The translations under genes and the position numbers were made by a program. This document shows positions 45,046-55,879 of a stretch of DNA of 64,000 nt, piece by piece. Numbering within the stretch: position 1 is the stretch's first letter; the number at the start of each line of letters is the position of its first letter. Below the pieces are notes generated by a model, which was not told the origin of the DNA, made no database searches, and saw only the letters and a program-made list of their open reading frames with translations. The stretch is from Deinococcus sp. LM3 (GTDB lineage: Bacteria > Deinococcota > Deinococci > Deinococcales > Deinococcaceae), in the NCBI RefSeq assembly GCF_002017875.1, contig NZ_MUFV01000001.1, positions 1,948,501-2,012,500 on the forward strand. Reading direction: 5' to 3'.

Positions 45046-45495
45046 TTACGCCTGGGCGTGTTCGCGCACGTCGTTCTTCAGGCGCATCAGGATGGCGCCC
45101 ATGCCGCGCAGGCGCATGGGGGTGATCAGTTCGGTCAGGCCCATGTCCATGTAGAACTGGTCGGGGATGCTCAGGATCTCGTCGGGCGTGGCGCCGCTGA
45201 GGGCCTCGTGCAGGATGCCGGCGTAGCCGCGCACGGTGGGGGCTTCCTCGGGCACCTTGAAGTACAGGTTCACGCCGCCCTTCTCGTCGCGCTCGGTGAC
45301 CAGGAAGAAGGGGCTGGTGCATTCCGGGACGGGTTGCAGGAATTCCGGGTGCTCGATGTACTTCTCGGGCAGGCCGGGCAGTTTCTTGCTGTATTCCAGC
45401 AGGGCCTGGAGGCGCAGGGCCTTGGGCGCGCTCCGGAACATGCTGACGATGCTCTGGAGTTTCTCGGGCAGGGGGGCGGGGGCGCTGTCGCTCAT
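45046..45495 (-). CDS. sufE: SufE-type cysteine desulfurase activator
   Basis: 149 aa. Accepts sulfur from a cysteine desulfurase (SufS) for Fe-S cluster assembly. Sulfur-accepting Cys59 in VPECTSPFFL; KVPEEAPTVRGYAGILHEAL and LTPMRLRGM-type end (ITPMRLRGMGAI) are typical. No sufBCD/S genes in the window. TACAGT is 6 nt before ATG. Divergent from the rhodanese gene, both sulfur-related. Confidence 0.9.
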   Translation of the reverse strand: MSDSAPAPLPEKLQSIVSMFRSAPKALRLQALLEYSKKLPGLPEKYIEHPEFLQPVPECTSPFFLVTERDEKGGVNLYFKVPEEAPTVRGYAGILHEALSGATPDEILSIPDQFYMDMGLTELITPMRLRGMGAILMRLKNDVREHAQA

Positions 45496-45545
45496 GCGGG
45501 TACTGTAGCGCCGGGGTGGGGGCGGGATGGGGTGGCCCTGTCCAG

Positions 45546-45585
45546 TTGACCTCTTTTGTCAATTGGTGGCCGGTGAGGGTACAAT
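45546..45585 (+). promoter_or_regulatory. Rhodanese promoter with overlapping palindrome
   Basis: TTGTCA (45556-45561), an 18-bp spacer and TACAAT (45580-45585) form a standard sigma-70-type promoter. The palindrome TTGACCTCTTTTGTCAA (45546-45562) covers the -35 and could be an operator. This is one of the few classical promoters in the window. Confidence 0.55.
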
Positions 45586-45638
45586 CGGTGGGCAAACCCG
45601 AGCGTCACCCGACACACCCGCCACAGGAGGCACCCCAC

Positions 45639-46499
45639 ATGGAATACGCAAAAGACGTACTGGTCAGCACCGACTGGGTCGCGCAGAACCTGAACACCCC
45701 CGGAATCCGCCTGATCGAGGTCGACGAGGACATCCTGCTGTACGACACCGGCCACATCCCCGGCGCCGTGAAACTCGACTGGCAGACCGACCTGTGGCAC
45801 CCCGTCGAACGTGACTTCATCACGCCCGACAAGGTCAGCGAACTGCTGGGCCGCCTGGGCATCGGGGCCGACGACCAGATCATCCTGTACGGCGACAAGA
45901 GCAACTGGTGGGCCAGCTACGCCTACTGGTTCCTGAGCTACAGCGGCGTGAAGAACCTGAAACTCATGAACGGCGGCCGCCAGAAGTGGATGGCCGAGGG
46001 CCGCGAGACCACCACCGACGCCACCCCCGTGCAGGCCAGCGAGTACCCCGCCCTGACCCGCGACGACAGCCTCCGCGCCTACCGCGACGAGGTCAAGGCC
46101 CACCTGAGCGCCGTGCAGGAAGGCAAGGGCGCCCTGGTCGACGTGCGCAGCCCCGACGAGTTCAGCGGCAAGGTCACGCACATGGCCAACTACCCGCAGG
46201 AAGGCGTGCTGCGCGGCGGCCACATTCCCGGCGCGCGTTCCATTCCCTGGGCGAAAGCCACCAACGAGGACGGCACCTTCAAGTCCGCCGACGAACTCAA
46301 GGCCCTGTACGAGGGTGAGGGCGTCACGGCCGACAAGGACGTCATCGCGTACTGCCGCATCGCCGAGCGCAGCAGCCACAGCTGGTTCGTGCTGCGCGAA
46401 CTGCTGGGCTACCCGAACGTGCGTAACTACGACGGCAGCTGGACCGAGTGGGGCAACGCCGTGGGCATGCCCATCGAGAAGAGCTACAGCGAAAGCTGA
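45639..46499 (+). CDS. Thiosulfate/3-mercaptopyruvate sulfurtransferase, two rhodanese domains
   Basis: 286 aa. Transfers sulfane sulfur to cyanide or another thiol acceptor. N-terminal rhodanese domain is inactive (structural; YGDKSNWWASYAY). The C-terminal domain carries catalytic Cys239 in AYCRIAERSSHSWF, the CRxxxRS type of thiosulfate sulfurtransferases. Shine-Dalgarno AGGAGG lies 8 nt before ATG 45639, unlike most neighbours. A Rho-independent terminator follows. Facing sufE across a 143-bp gap, so a shared sulfur role is plausible. Confidence 0.9.
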   Translation: MEYAKDVLVSTDWVAQNLNTPGIRLIEVDEDILLYDTGHIPGAVKLDWQTDLWHPVERDFITPDKVSELLGRLGIGADDQIILYGDKSNWWASYAYWFLSYSGVKNLKLMNGGRQKWMAEGRETTTDATPVQASEYPALTRDDSLRAYRDEVKAHLSAVQEGKGALVDVRSPDEFSGKVTHMANYPQEGVLRGGHIPGARSIPWAKATNEDGTFKSADELKALYEGEGVTADKDVIAYCRIAERSSHSWFVLRELLGYPNVRNYDGSWTEWGNAVGMPIEKSYSES

Positions 46500-46530
46500 A
46501 CTCCGCGTCTGCCCTGACTTCTGCCTACAG

Positions 46531-46554
46531 CCCCCGCCCTGCGCGGGGGTTTTT
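46531..46554 (+). terminator. Rho-independent terminator of the sulfurtransferase gene
   Basis: CCCCCGC (46531-46537) pairs with GCGGGGG (46543-46549) and is followed by five T. It is the clearest intrinsic terminator in the window. Confidence 0.85.
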
Positions 46555-46574
46555 CTGTTGTCTGGACGTGTCTG

Positions 46575-46709
46575 ATACTGACTCCGATTGCATGGCTTGC
46601 AAAGCCATTCAATCCGAGCGGATGCGAGTAGGAGAGAAACGGGTTCCGGGCGTGGAGTTGGCAACCCGGTGCGTTTCCGGGTTGTCAACGAAACAGACGG
46701 AATCCGTAT
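46575..46709 (+). repeat. Family A repeat, copy 9
   Basis: 135 bp, left end changed to ATACTGACTCCGATTG, right end CCGTATGA. Right hairpin is of the CAACCCGG/CCGGGTTG type, as in copies 6 and 7. Not attached to a stop codon; it lies 20 nt after the terminator. Confidence 0.88.
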
Positions 46710-46848
46710 GAACCGGCAGGCACCCTGACTGACCCCTGACGAATCAGGAACAGAGTATGCTGCGCTTTGAATCACAAACCAGTTGACGGTCCGCGCTGTC
46801 TCGGGGCACCTGCCTGAGCTGCCTGGACTGCCTGTGGAGGCTGCATCC
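46710..46848 (+). promoter_or_regulatory. Leader and promoter region of the 46849 hydrolase
   Basis: With the terminator and repeat before it, this completes a 349-bp gap without a gene. It holds TATGCT at 46756, a small hairpin CCTGA-CGAA-TCAGG at 46735-46748 and a Shine-Dalgarno TGGAGG 8 nt before ATG 46849. The leader would be about 85 nt. No convincing -35. Confidence 0.4.
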
Positions 46849-48219
46849 ATGAACCCAACCCGCCTGACCCTCACCCTTGCCCTGCTGCTGACCGCGCCCG
46901 CCGCGTACGCCCAGACCGCCACGCCCCAGACCACCTCGCCCCTGCCGGCCCCGCTCAGCACCTCCCTGACCGTTCCCGGCGACCTGCGCCCCGACGCACC
47001 CGAACTCGCCGCGCGCGGCCAGTACGCCGTGGGCGTCCGCACCCTGGAACTCGTCAACCCCGGCCAGCAGGACATCGTGAAAGCCAAGGACGGCGTCGTG
47101 CCCACCTACGACCGACCCCTGACCGTCGAAGTCTGGTACCCCACCGCCGGCCGCAGCGGCAGCGGCCTGACCACCTACAGCGACGTGCTGGGCAGCGCCC
47201 CCGACAAACCCTTCCTGACGCGCGGCCGCGCCAACCGCGCCGCCCCTGCCCTCAAGGGAGAAGCCTTCCCGCTCGTGATCCTCTCGCACGGGTACGCCGG
47301 CAGCCGCGTCCTGATGACCTACCTCGCCGAGAACCTCGCCAGCAAGGGTTACGTCGTGGCGGCCATCGACCACACCGACAGCACCCACGGCAACCGCGCC
47401 GCCTTCGCCAGCACCCTGCTGAACCGCGCGCTGGACGACAACTTCGTCATCAGCGAGATGGCCCGCCTGGGCGCGCCGGGCAGCGGCTCGCCCCTCAGTG
47501 GCGTCGTGAACGCCGACCAGACCGCCATCGTCGGGTACTCCATGGGCGGCTACGGCGCCCTGAACGCCGCCGGCGCCGGGTACGGCCCGCAGATGGCCCC
47601 CCTGGTCCCCGGCACCGGCTTCGCCGCGCGTCAGGCCGGGAACTACACGCCTGACCCGCGCATCAAGGCCGTCGTCGCCTTCGCTCCCTGGGGCGGGGAC
47701 GCCGCCGTGCGCGGCATCGGCGTGAACTTCGGCGGCAAGTACGGCTTCTGGGAAGACGCCGGCCTGCAGAACCTCAAGGTGCCCACCCTGTTCGTCGTGG
47801 GCGACCGCGACGACGTGTCCCACTACGAGGGCGGCGTGAAACCCCTGTTCGAGAACGCCGTGAACGCCGAACGCTACATGCTGGTGTACCAGAACGCCCT
47901 GCATAACGTCGCGCCGAACCCCGCGCCCGCCGAATCCTTCGGAAACTTCGGTGATTACATGCACTACGCCGAACCCGCCTGGGACAGCGCCCGCCTGAAC
48001 AACCTCAACCAGCACTTCGTGACGGCGTTCCTGAACCTGAAACTCAAGGGTGACCAGAGCGCCGCCGAGTACCTGAACGTGCCGGTCCCCATCTCCAACA
48101 ACGCCAAGTACAGCCGCAACGCCGACGGCACCCCCAAGGCCGACGACACCTACTGGAAAGGCTTCAAGGACCGCACCGCGCGGGGCATGGAACTGTACCG
48201 CCTGATGCCCAAACAGTGA
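46849..48219 (+). CDS. Exported alpha/beta hydrolase (PAF-acetylhydrolase/dienelactone-hydrolase-like)
   Basis: 456 aa with signal peptide (MNPTRLTLTLALLLTAPAAYAQ). A short Pro/Thr region precedes the hydrolase domain. LVILSHGYAGSR holds the oxyanion HG; nucleophile Ser in VGYSMGGYGALNAAG; Asp in VVGDRDDVSHY; His likely in QNALHNVAPN. It has the platelet-activating-factor acetylhydrolase-like start (VEVWYPT). Periplasmic or secreted; substrate unknown. Shine-Dalgarno-led; followed by a coupled small gene. Confidence 0.82.
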   Translation: MNPTRLTLTLALLLTAPAAYAQTATPQTTSPLPAPLSTSLTVPGDLRPDAPELAARGQYAVGVRTLELVNPGQQDIVKAKDGVVPTYDRPLTVEVWYPTAGRSGSGLTTYSDVLGSAPDKPFLTRGRANRAAPALKGEAFPLVILSHGYAGSRVLMTYLAENLASKGYVVAAIDHTDSTHGNRAAFASTLLNRALDDNFVISEMARLGAPGSGSPLSGVVNADQTAIVGYSMGGYGALNAAGAGYGPQMAPLVPGTGFAARQAGNYTPDPRIKAVVAFAPWGGDAAVRGIGVNFGGKYGFWEDAGLQNLKVPTLFVVGDRDDVSHYEGGVKPLFENAVNAERYMLVYQNALHNVAPNPAPAESFGNFGDYMHYAEPAWDSARLNNLNQHFVTAFLNLKLKGDQSAAEYLNVPVPISNNAKYSRNADGTPKADDTYWKGFKDRTARGMELYRLMPKQ

Positions 48220-48497
48220 GGTCCGGGGCGGCGCACGACGAACCGGCTGGCGTCCGCCGCACCCTGAACCGGGTCGGCAGCGGCGACAGGCACCTGCGGG
48301 TGGAGCTGCTCACCAGTGGTGATCTGCGACTCAGCGTGACCGGCCCGGACGGCCCGACTCTGGTGGACACCTTCGGTACCCTCGAACAGCTGATGGAGGC
48401 GGTGACCGTGCACCCGGACGTGCCACCCGCCCTGGCCGAAGCGCTCGTGTGGGAACTGGACCTGCTCGCCCTGCGCGGAGACGGCCCCAGCACCTGA
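48216..48497 (+). CDS. Small protein, 93 aa, coupled to the hydrolase
   Basis: The GTG start overlaps the hydrolase stop (GTGA). Soluble, not recognised. The middle (DLRLSVTGPDGPTLVDTFGTLEQLMEAV) looks like an alternating strand-helix fold; DVPPALAEALVWELDLLAL is helical. Coding supported mainly by the overlap and GC bias. Confidence 0.55.
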   Translation: MRSGAAHDEPAGVRRTLNRVGSGDRHLRVELLTSGDLRLSVTGPDGPTLVDTFGTLEQLMEAVTVHPDVPPALAEALVWELDLLALRGDGPST

Positions 48498-48548
48498 ACC
48501 GCCCGACTGACCGCCTGCCCCTGCCCTGACCGGGTGGAGGCGGGCGGT
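48498..48548. terminator. Hairpin between convergent genes
   Basis: ACCGCCCG (48498-48505) pairs with CGGGCGGT (48541-48548). An alternative inner pairing CCGCCT/AGGCGG is also possible. Sits directly after the 93-aa gene stop and before the phosphoesterase gene stop. Confidence 0.5.
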
Positions 48549-48566
48549 GTTCTCGTGCCGCCTGCC

Positions 48567-49598
48567 TTACCGGAAGTCGTTCACGCGGTTCAGCGTGCCG
48601 CCCAGTCCGTCCAGGCGGGCGGGCAGGCTGTCTGTCTGAACGGCCTGGCCGGTGTCTGCGTCCACCGTCTGGAAGGTGGCGCGGCCCGTGGCGGGGTGCA
48701 GGGTCAGCAGGGTGACGGTGCTGCGGGCCGTGCCGGGATGCCCCACGTAGTCGCGCCCGCCGATGCCGCCGCTGGCGAGGACGTTCAGGCCGCCCGACTG
48801 TCCGGCCGCACTCAGCTGTCCTGGGGTGCCCAGCTGTCCGGGGGTGCCCAGCCGTCCAGGGTAGTACGCCGCGTGATGCCCGCTGATGTACACCAGCACC
48901 CGCCCGGCCTGCATGACCTGACGCAGCGGCCCGGCGTCCCGGACGACCTCGCCGGCACGGTTCTTGCCCTCACTGACGCCCGCGAGCGGCAGGTGCCCCA
49001 GGACCAGCCGGATTCCGGCGGCGCGGGCGGGCGCCGAGGCGAGCTGCGCGGCCAGCCACGCGCGCTGCCCGGCGTCCACGACCGGCCCCGCCGCGTCCAG
49101 GGTCACCACGAACACCGTCCCGCCGCCCAGCGTGAAACTGCTGCGAAACGGGAAGTCCGCGCGGTCCACGAACGTCAGCGCGGGCGGGTGCGCCTGCCAG
49201 TACGTGCGCGCCTCGCGGCGGTCACGGGGCAGGGCGGCGTCGTGGTTGCCGGGCGTGAACGCGAACGGAATCCCGGCGCGGTTCAGCGGGACGCGCACGT
49301 CCCGGTCGAACGCCGCCCACATGGCCCGCACCTGCGCGTCCGTCAGGGACGCCTTCTGCCCGGCGATCAGGTCACCGGCCGACAGGACCGCGTCGGGCCG
49401 CCAGTCGTTCACGATGCGCGCCACGCTGCGGCCCAGCGCGGGCGGGTAGCTGGTGCTGCCGTACGGCCCGTTGAAGTCGCTGAGGATCGCCACGCGCACG
49501 GGGCCGGGCAGGGCTGGCGAAACTGGGCCCGGCGAAACTGGTGCTGGCGCGGCCGAGAGCAGAAGCGGGAGCAGCAGCAGGGGCAGGGCAGGGGAGCG
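48567..49598 (-). CDS. Exported metallophosphoesterase
   Basis: About 343 aa with signal peptide (RSPALPLLLLPLLLSAAPA). Calcineurin-like fold: ILSDFNGPYGS (DxN in place of DxH), VLSAGDLIAG (GD), FTPGNHDAALP (GNHD), RLVLGHLPLAG (GH) and YISGHHAAYY (GHxx). A short repeat GTPGQLGTPGQLSAAGQSGG lies between strands late in the domain. Start: GTG 49598 gives a normal signal peptide and has TGAACT 7 nt upstream; ATG 49637 would add an acidic N-terminal extension. Substrate unknown. Confidence 0.8.
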   Translation of the reverse strand, partial: RSPALPLLLLPLLLSAAPAPVSPGPVSPALPGPVRVAILSDFNGPYGSTSYPPALGRSVARIVNDWRPDAVLSAGDLIAGQKASLTDAQVRAMWAAFDRDVRVPLNRAGIPFAFTPGNHDAALPRDRREARTYWQAHPPALTFVDRADFPFRSSFTLGGGTVFVVTLDAAGPVVDAGQRAWLAAQLASAPARAAGIRLVLGHLPLAGVSEGKNRAGEVVRDAGPLRQVMQAGRVLVYISGHHAAYYPGRLGTPGQLGTPGQLSAAGQSGGLNVLASGGIGGRDYVGHPGTARSTVTLLTLHPATGRATFQTVDADTGQAVQTDSLPARLDGLGGTLNRVNDFR

Positions 49599-49672
49599 CA
49601 CGCCCGGCAGTTCATCACGGCTTCTTGAGGAAATCATCAGCCGCCCCTGACGCTCAGGGCGCACCCTGGGGC

Positions 49673-49927
49673 ATGACCCCCGACGATGCGCCCAGCCTGA
49701 ACCCCACCCTGGCCCCCCACACGACCCCCGCCCCGGAACACCGCCCGGCCGAACAGGGGCCCGCTCCGGCGGACCTGCCGCCTGCCCCGGCCGTTCCTGC
49801 ACCGTCCAGGGACGCCCTGAGCAGCACTGAGGTCGAGGCGCTGATGGGCGGCGCGGACGCCAGCATGACCGAGGCGAACATGGCGCTGGACACCGCCGAG
49901 GGGATCGACCCGGACACGGAAAGCTGA
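49673..49927 (+). CDS. Small Pro/Ala-rich acidic protein, unknown function
   Basis: 84 aa. The first half is Pro/Ala/Thr-rich and probably disordered (APEHRPAEQGPAPADLPPAPAVPAP). The second half, LSSTEVEALMGGADASMTEANMALDTAEGIDPD, is acidic and helical. CACCCT lies 5 nt before ATG 49673, a weak leaderless box. Could be non-functional; kept at moderate confidence. Confidence 0.5.
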   Translation: MTPDDAPSLNPTLAPHTTPAPEHRPAEQGPAPADLPPAPAVPAPSRDALSSTEVEALMGGADASMTEANMALDTAEGIDPDTES

Positions 49928-49931
49928 CGGG

Positions 49932-49937
49932 TATCCT
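49932..49937 (+). promoter_or_regulatory. -10 box TATCCT
   Basis: 6 nt before ATG 49944; starts the coupled three-gene run 49944-51441. Confidence 0.6.
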
Positions 49938-49943
49938 GCGATC

Positions 49944-50309
49944 ATGCAGTCCATCACGGAACTCCGGGCGGCGTGCGCCGCGCTGCCGCACTCGCACGAG
50001 ACCTTCCCGTTCGACATGACCACCCTGGTGTTCAAGGTGGGCGGGGTGGGCGCGAAGATGTACGCCCTGACCGACGTGCAGGGCGACCCGGTCACGGTAT
50101 CGCTGAAGGTCACGCCGGAACGCGGCGAGGAACTGCGCGCCGCGTTCCCGGCGATCACGCCCGGTTACCACCTGAACAAACGCCACTGGATCACCGTCAC
50201 CCTGGACGGCCGCGTGCCGGAGGAGTTGCTGCGCGAACTGATCGTGGGGAGCCACACGCTGGTCGTGCGGGGTATGACGCGGGCGCAGCGCGCCGAGCTG
50301 GGCCTGTGA
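49944..50309 (+). CDS. MmcQ/YjbR family DNA-binding-like protein
   Basis: 121 aa. YjbR fold (double-wing) markers: ALPHSHETFPFDMTTLVFKVGGVGAKMYAL, SLKVTPERGEELRAAFPAITPGYHLNKRHWITVTLDG. Members are thought to bind DNA, but without proof. The stop overlaps the next gene's GTG. Confidence 0.82.
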   Translation: MQSITELRAACAALPHSHETFPFDMTTLVFKVGGVGAKMYALTDVQGDPVTVSLKVTPERGEELRAAFPAITPGYHLNKRHWITVTLDGRVPEELLRELIVGSHTLVVRGMTRAQRAELGL

Positions 50310-50872
50310 CGCCCGCACCGCTGCGGGTCATGATCGGCGCCGGAGAGCAGCAATGGGACGGCTGGACACCCACCCAGCAGGCCGACCTTGACCTGCTGGA
50401 GCCCGCCAGTTTTGCCGCCTTCTTCGGAGACCGGCAGGCCGACGCCTTCTTGTGCGAGCACGTCTGGGAGCACCTGACCGTGGAGGAAGGCGAGCGCGCC
50501 GCCCGGCTGGTGTTCCGGTACCTGAAGCCCGGCGGGCGGCTGCGGGTCGCCGTGCCGGACGGGAATCACCCGGACCCGGCGTACCAATCGCTGGTCGCCG
50601 TGAACGGCCCCGGCCCGGCGCACGACCACCGGGTGCTGTACACGCTGGACACCCTGACACCCGTGTTCACGCAGGCAGGTTTCACGGTGCAGCCCCTGGA
50701 ATGGTGGGACGCGGACGGCACCTTCCACCACGTCGACTGGGACGTGCGGGATGGCCCGATCTACCGCAGCCGCCACCTCGACCACCGCAACGCCGCGTTC
50801 CGGGCGGGTCTGGGCGCACCGGGGTTCACCAGCCTGATCCTCGACGGCCGCAGGCTCCCGGCGACCACGTGA
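50306..50872 (+). CDS. SAM-dependent methyltransferase-like protein
   Basis: 188 aa. Short class I methyltransferase form: DAFLCEHVWEHLTVEEGERAARLVFRYLKPGGRLRVAVPDG, matching the central part of COG4627-type predicted methyltransferases. N-terminal RVMIGAGEQQWDGW stands for the G-loop (IGAG). Acceptor unknown. GTG start overlaps the YjbR-type gene stop; its stop overlaps the next gene. Confidence 0.75.
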   Translation: MTPAPLRVMIGAGEQQWDGWTPTQQADLDLLEPASFAAFFGDRQADAFLCEHVWEHLTVEEGERAARLVFRYLKPGGRLRVAVPDGNHPDPAYQSLVAVNGPGPAHDHRVLYTLDTLTPVFTQAGFTVQPLEWWDADGTFHHVDWDVRDGPIYRSRHLDHRNAAFRAGLGAPGFTSLILDGRRLPATT

Positions 50873-51441
50873 CCGCGCCGGGCAGCCGGGTCCGCCGACG
50901 CCGCGCGCTGCGGCGCCTGGGGGTCACTGGTCTGTGGCTGGCGGCCCTCCTGACCGTCGGGGCGTGGCTGGGCGTGTTCCTGGCGCTGGCCCCGGCCCGC
51001 GCGGCCCTGAACGGTGCGGCGCAGTCGCTGGGAACGCTGGACCGGCAACTGGCGGACGCGCAGGCGACCCTGGCCCCGCTGGACCTGCTGGGCCGCCCGG
51101 AAACGCAGGACGCCGCCCGCACCCTGCGCACCCTGGCCGAGGCGGCGCAGCGCACGCCGCTGCTGGACGTGTTCATTTCGCCCGCCACGCTGGATGCCGG
51201 CGTGACCCTGGCCCGCCAGTGGGAAACGGACCTGCGCGGCCGCCCGCCACTGCCCACCCTGACCGATGCCCGCCGCAGCGTGACCGAATGGCAGGCGCAC
51301 GTGCAGACCCTGCAACGCCGCCTGACGGGGCTGGGTGTGGGCCTGGGCCTGCTCGTGACGCTGCTGTGCGCGTGGTTCGCGGCTGGGCAGGCCGCCCTGA
51401 TCCGCCTCGCCGCAGAGGCCGGGCCGGGTCAGTCACACTGA
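50869..51441 (+). CDS. Membrane protein with two helices, unknown function
   Basis: 190 aa. N-terminal basic segment (RVRRRRALRRLG), a helix (LWLAALLTVGAWLGVFLALA), an extracytoplasmic or cytoplasmic helical region (LGTLDRQLADAQATLAPLDLL), and a C-terminal helix (LGVGLGLLVTLLCAWFAAGQAALI). GTG start overlaps the methyltransferase-type gene stop (GTGA). Third in the coupled run. No family recognised. Confidence 0.6.
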   Translation: MTAPGSRVRRRRALRRLGVTGLWLAALLTVGAWLGVFLALAPARAALNGAAQSLGTLDRQLADAQATLAPLDLLGRPETQDAARTLRTLAEAAQRTPLLDVFISPATLDAGVTLARQWETDLRGRPPLPTLTDARRSVTEWQAHVQTLQRRLTGLGVGLGLLVTLLCAWFAAGQAALIRLAAEAGPGQSH

Positions 51442-51457
51442 CGCGGCCCCCCGGCGG

Positions 51458-52852
51458 TCAGCCCAGGGAGGGGAGGGGCGGCAGGCCCACCCGCGCCCGG
51501 TACGCTGCGACCGGCCACGCCCGCCCGCCGCCCTGCCGCACCCACTCGACCTGACCGGCCCCGTCCCGCTGGTAGTGGTACGCCTCGCCCACCGCGCCGA
51601 ATCCCGCTTCCGGCGCGGGTTGCAGGGTATCGGCGTCCACCACGGTCAGTTCCGTGACACTCAGGCCCGGGTCGCCCTGCGGCACCAGCGACACGAGGCG
51701 GCCCCCCAGGTTCACCACGTCGAACACGCCCCAGTCGGTGGCAAATCGGCCCGTGAAGCTGTCCAGGTCGGTGTCCGGTGCGTCCGCCTCCGCCTTCGCG
51801 GGTACCTTCGAGGCCAGGTCGATCAGCCGCACGAGGTTCGTGGCCCACTCGGTCGCCGGGCCGCCCAGGCAGTTCGTCAGGACCGACACCGACAGCCCCG
51901 ACTGCGGGTCCAGCCACGACTGCGTGATGTGCCCCGGAAAGCCGCCCGAATGCCCCACCAGCGTCCGCCCGTTCACCTCGTCCAGGATGAAGCCCAGACC
52001 GTACCAGCGCCGCGACGGACGCGTGACCTCCGATTCCTTCCTCTGCATCAGCCGTTTCGACCGGTCTGACAGCAGTTCCGGGCGGCCCGGCGCGTGCGCC
52101 GACAGGTACGCCGTCACGTCCTCCGCCGTGCCGTAGAAGCCCGTGGCGGCTGCCATCGCCCGCGTGTCACTGGACGGCAGTACCCGCCGCGCGTCGTTCC
52201 CCGCCAGTCGCCCGCTGTGCCCCGCCGCCAGTTCCGGCTCGCGCGCCGCCGGGAGTTCCGGGCCCAGGTTCCGCAGCCCCAGCGGCCCCGTGATGTGCGC
52301 CGCCACGAAGTCCCCGTACGATTCCCGGCTGGCCGCCTCGACGATCAGGCCCAGCAGCGAGTACCCCATGTTCGAGTACTTGAAATGCGTGTTCGGCGCG
52401 AACACCTCCGGCGCGCGGCACAGGTCCAGCAGCGCCGCCCGGTCCGGGAAAGGCTGAAGCTGCTGCCAGTAATCGCTGTCCGCCCCGTCCCGGTTGATGC
52501 CCGACTGGTGCCCCAGCAACTCCCGCACCGTCATGGGCGCCGCCGGCGACCCCTCCAGCTCCGGCAGCCAGTGACCCGCCGGGTCGTCCAGGCGTACGAT
52601 CCCGGCCTCGATCAGCTGAAAGACAGCCGTCGCCGTGAACGTCTTCGAGTGCGACGCGATCCGGAACAGGTGCCCCGGCGTCAGCGCCTCGCCCGTCGCC
52701 TCATTCGCCACGCCCAGCGCGAACGACGCCGCCAGCTCCCCACCCACCCGCACCGCCACCTGCACGCCCGGCACCCGCGCCAGATCCCGCTGGAACTCCA
52801 GCCAGGAGGGCAGGTAGGGGGCCAGGGCGCGCACCGCATCAAGAAGAGGCAT
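51458..52852 (-). CDS. Serine hydrolase, class C beta-lactamase-related
   Basis: 464 aa. Beta-lactamase/transpeptidase fold: SxxK with Ser67 and Lys70 in IASHSKTFTA, YxN in KYSNMGYSLLG, and HSGG (GHSGGFPGH) in place of KTG. No signal peptide seen. An extra C-terminal region of about 120 residues (FTGRFATDWGVFDVVNLGGRLVSL) is the lipocalin-like tail of many such esterases. Probably an esterase or D-aminopeptidase-like enzyme; not necessarily resistance. TACCCT 6 nt before ATG. Confidence 0.82.
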   Translation of the reverse strand: MPLLDAVRALAPYLPSWLEFQRDLARVPGVQVAVRVGGELAASFALGVANEATGEALTPGHLFRIASHSKTFTATAVFQLIEAGIVRLDDPAGHWLPELEGSPAAPMTVRELLGHQSGINRDGADSDYWQQLQPFPDRAALLDLCRAPEVFAPNTHFKYSNMGYSLLGLIVEAASRESYGDFVAAHITGPLGLRNLGPELPAAREPELAAGHSGRLAGNDARRVLPSSDTRAMAAATGFYGTAEDVTAYLSAHAPGRPELLSDRSKRLMQRKESEVTRPSRRWYGLGFILDEVNGRTLVGHSGGFPGHITQSWLDPQSGLSVSVLTNCLGGPATEWATNLVRLIDLASKVPAKAEADAPDTDLDSFTGRFATDWGVFDVVNLGGRLVSLVPQGDPGLSVTELTVVDADTLQPAPEAGFGAVGEAYHYQRDGAGQVEWVRQGGGRAWPVAAYRARVGLPPLPSLG

Positions 52853-52949
52853 GAGGGAAGGGTAGCGCGCCCCGGCCCCGGACCGCACAGGGGCGGGGGC
52901 GTCCCGGTCAGCCCAGGACGCCCCCACCACCACAGGGTCAGAAGGACGG

Positions 52950-53084
52950 GTTCACAGCGGTTTCCAGTTCCGTTGAAGGGCCAACGGCACGCCCTTCAAC
53001 TCCACTTCCAACCGCTGTCTTTCTCAGGTGCTCGCTCCGCTCGATTCAGAGGTATTGAGGGGATTGCTCAATACCTCTGAATTC
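52950..53084. repeat. Composite palindrome downstream of alaS
   Basis: A nested palindrome CAGCGGTT ... TTGAAGGG ... CCCTTCAA ... AACCGCTG (about 52953-53017) is followed by GCTCGCTCCGCTCG and a perfect hairpin TTCAGAGGTATTGAG/CTCAATACCTCTGAA (53044-53079). It has the same two-hairpin plan, length and linker motif as family A but different stems, so it may be a second subfamily. The last hairpin lies 11 nt after the alaS stop and could terminate it. Confidence 0.65.
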
Positions 53085-53089
53085 TGCTG

Positions 53090-55780
<2,691 letters not shown>

Positions 55781-55879
55781 ACCGCAAAGTCTAGCGCGCC
55801 CACCCCGGAGAGCCACGCCACACGCCTCAGCACAGAGAGGCTCCTGCCGGCCAGCACACCCCCCAACGGTACAGACGCC

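Noticed and set aside
51458..52852. Antibiotic-resistance beta-lactamase
   Set aside because: The SxxK/YxN pattern is shared with esterases and peptidases, there is no signal peptide and the C-terminal tail is that of esterase-like members.
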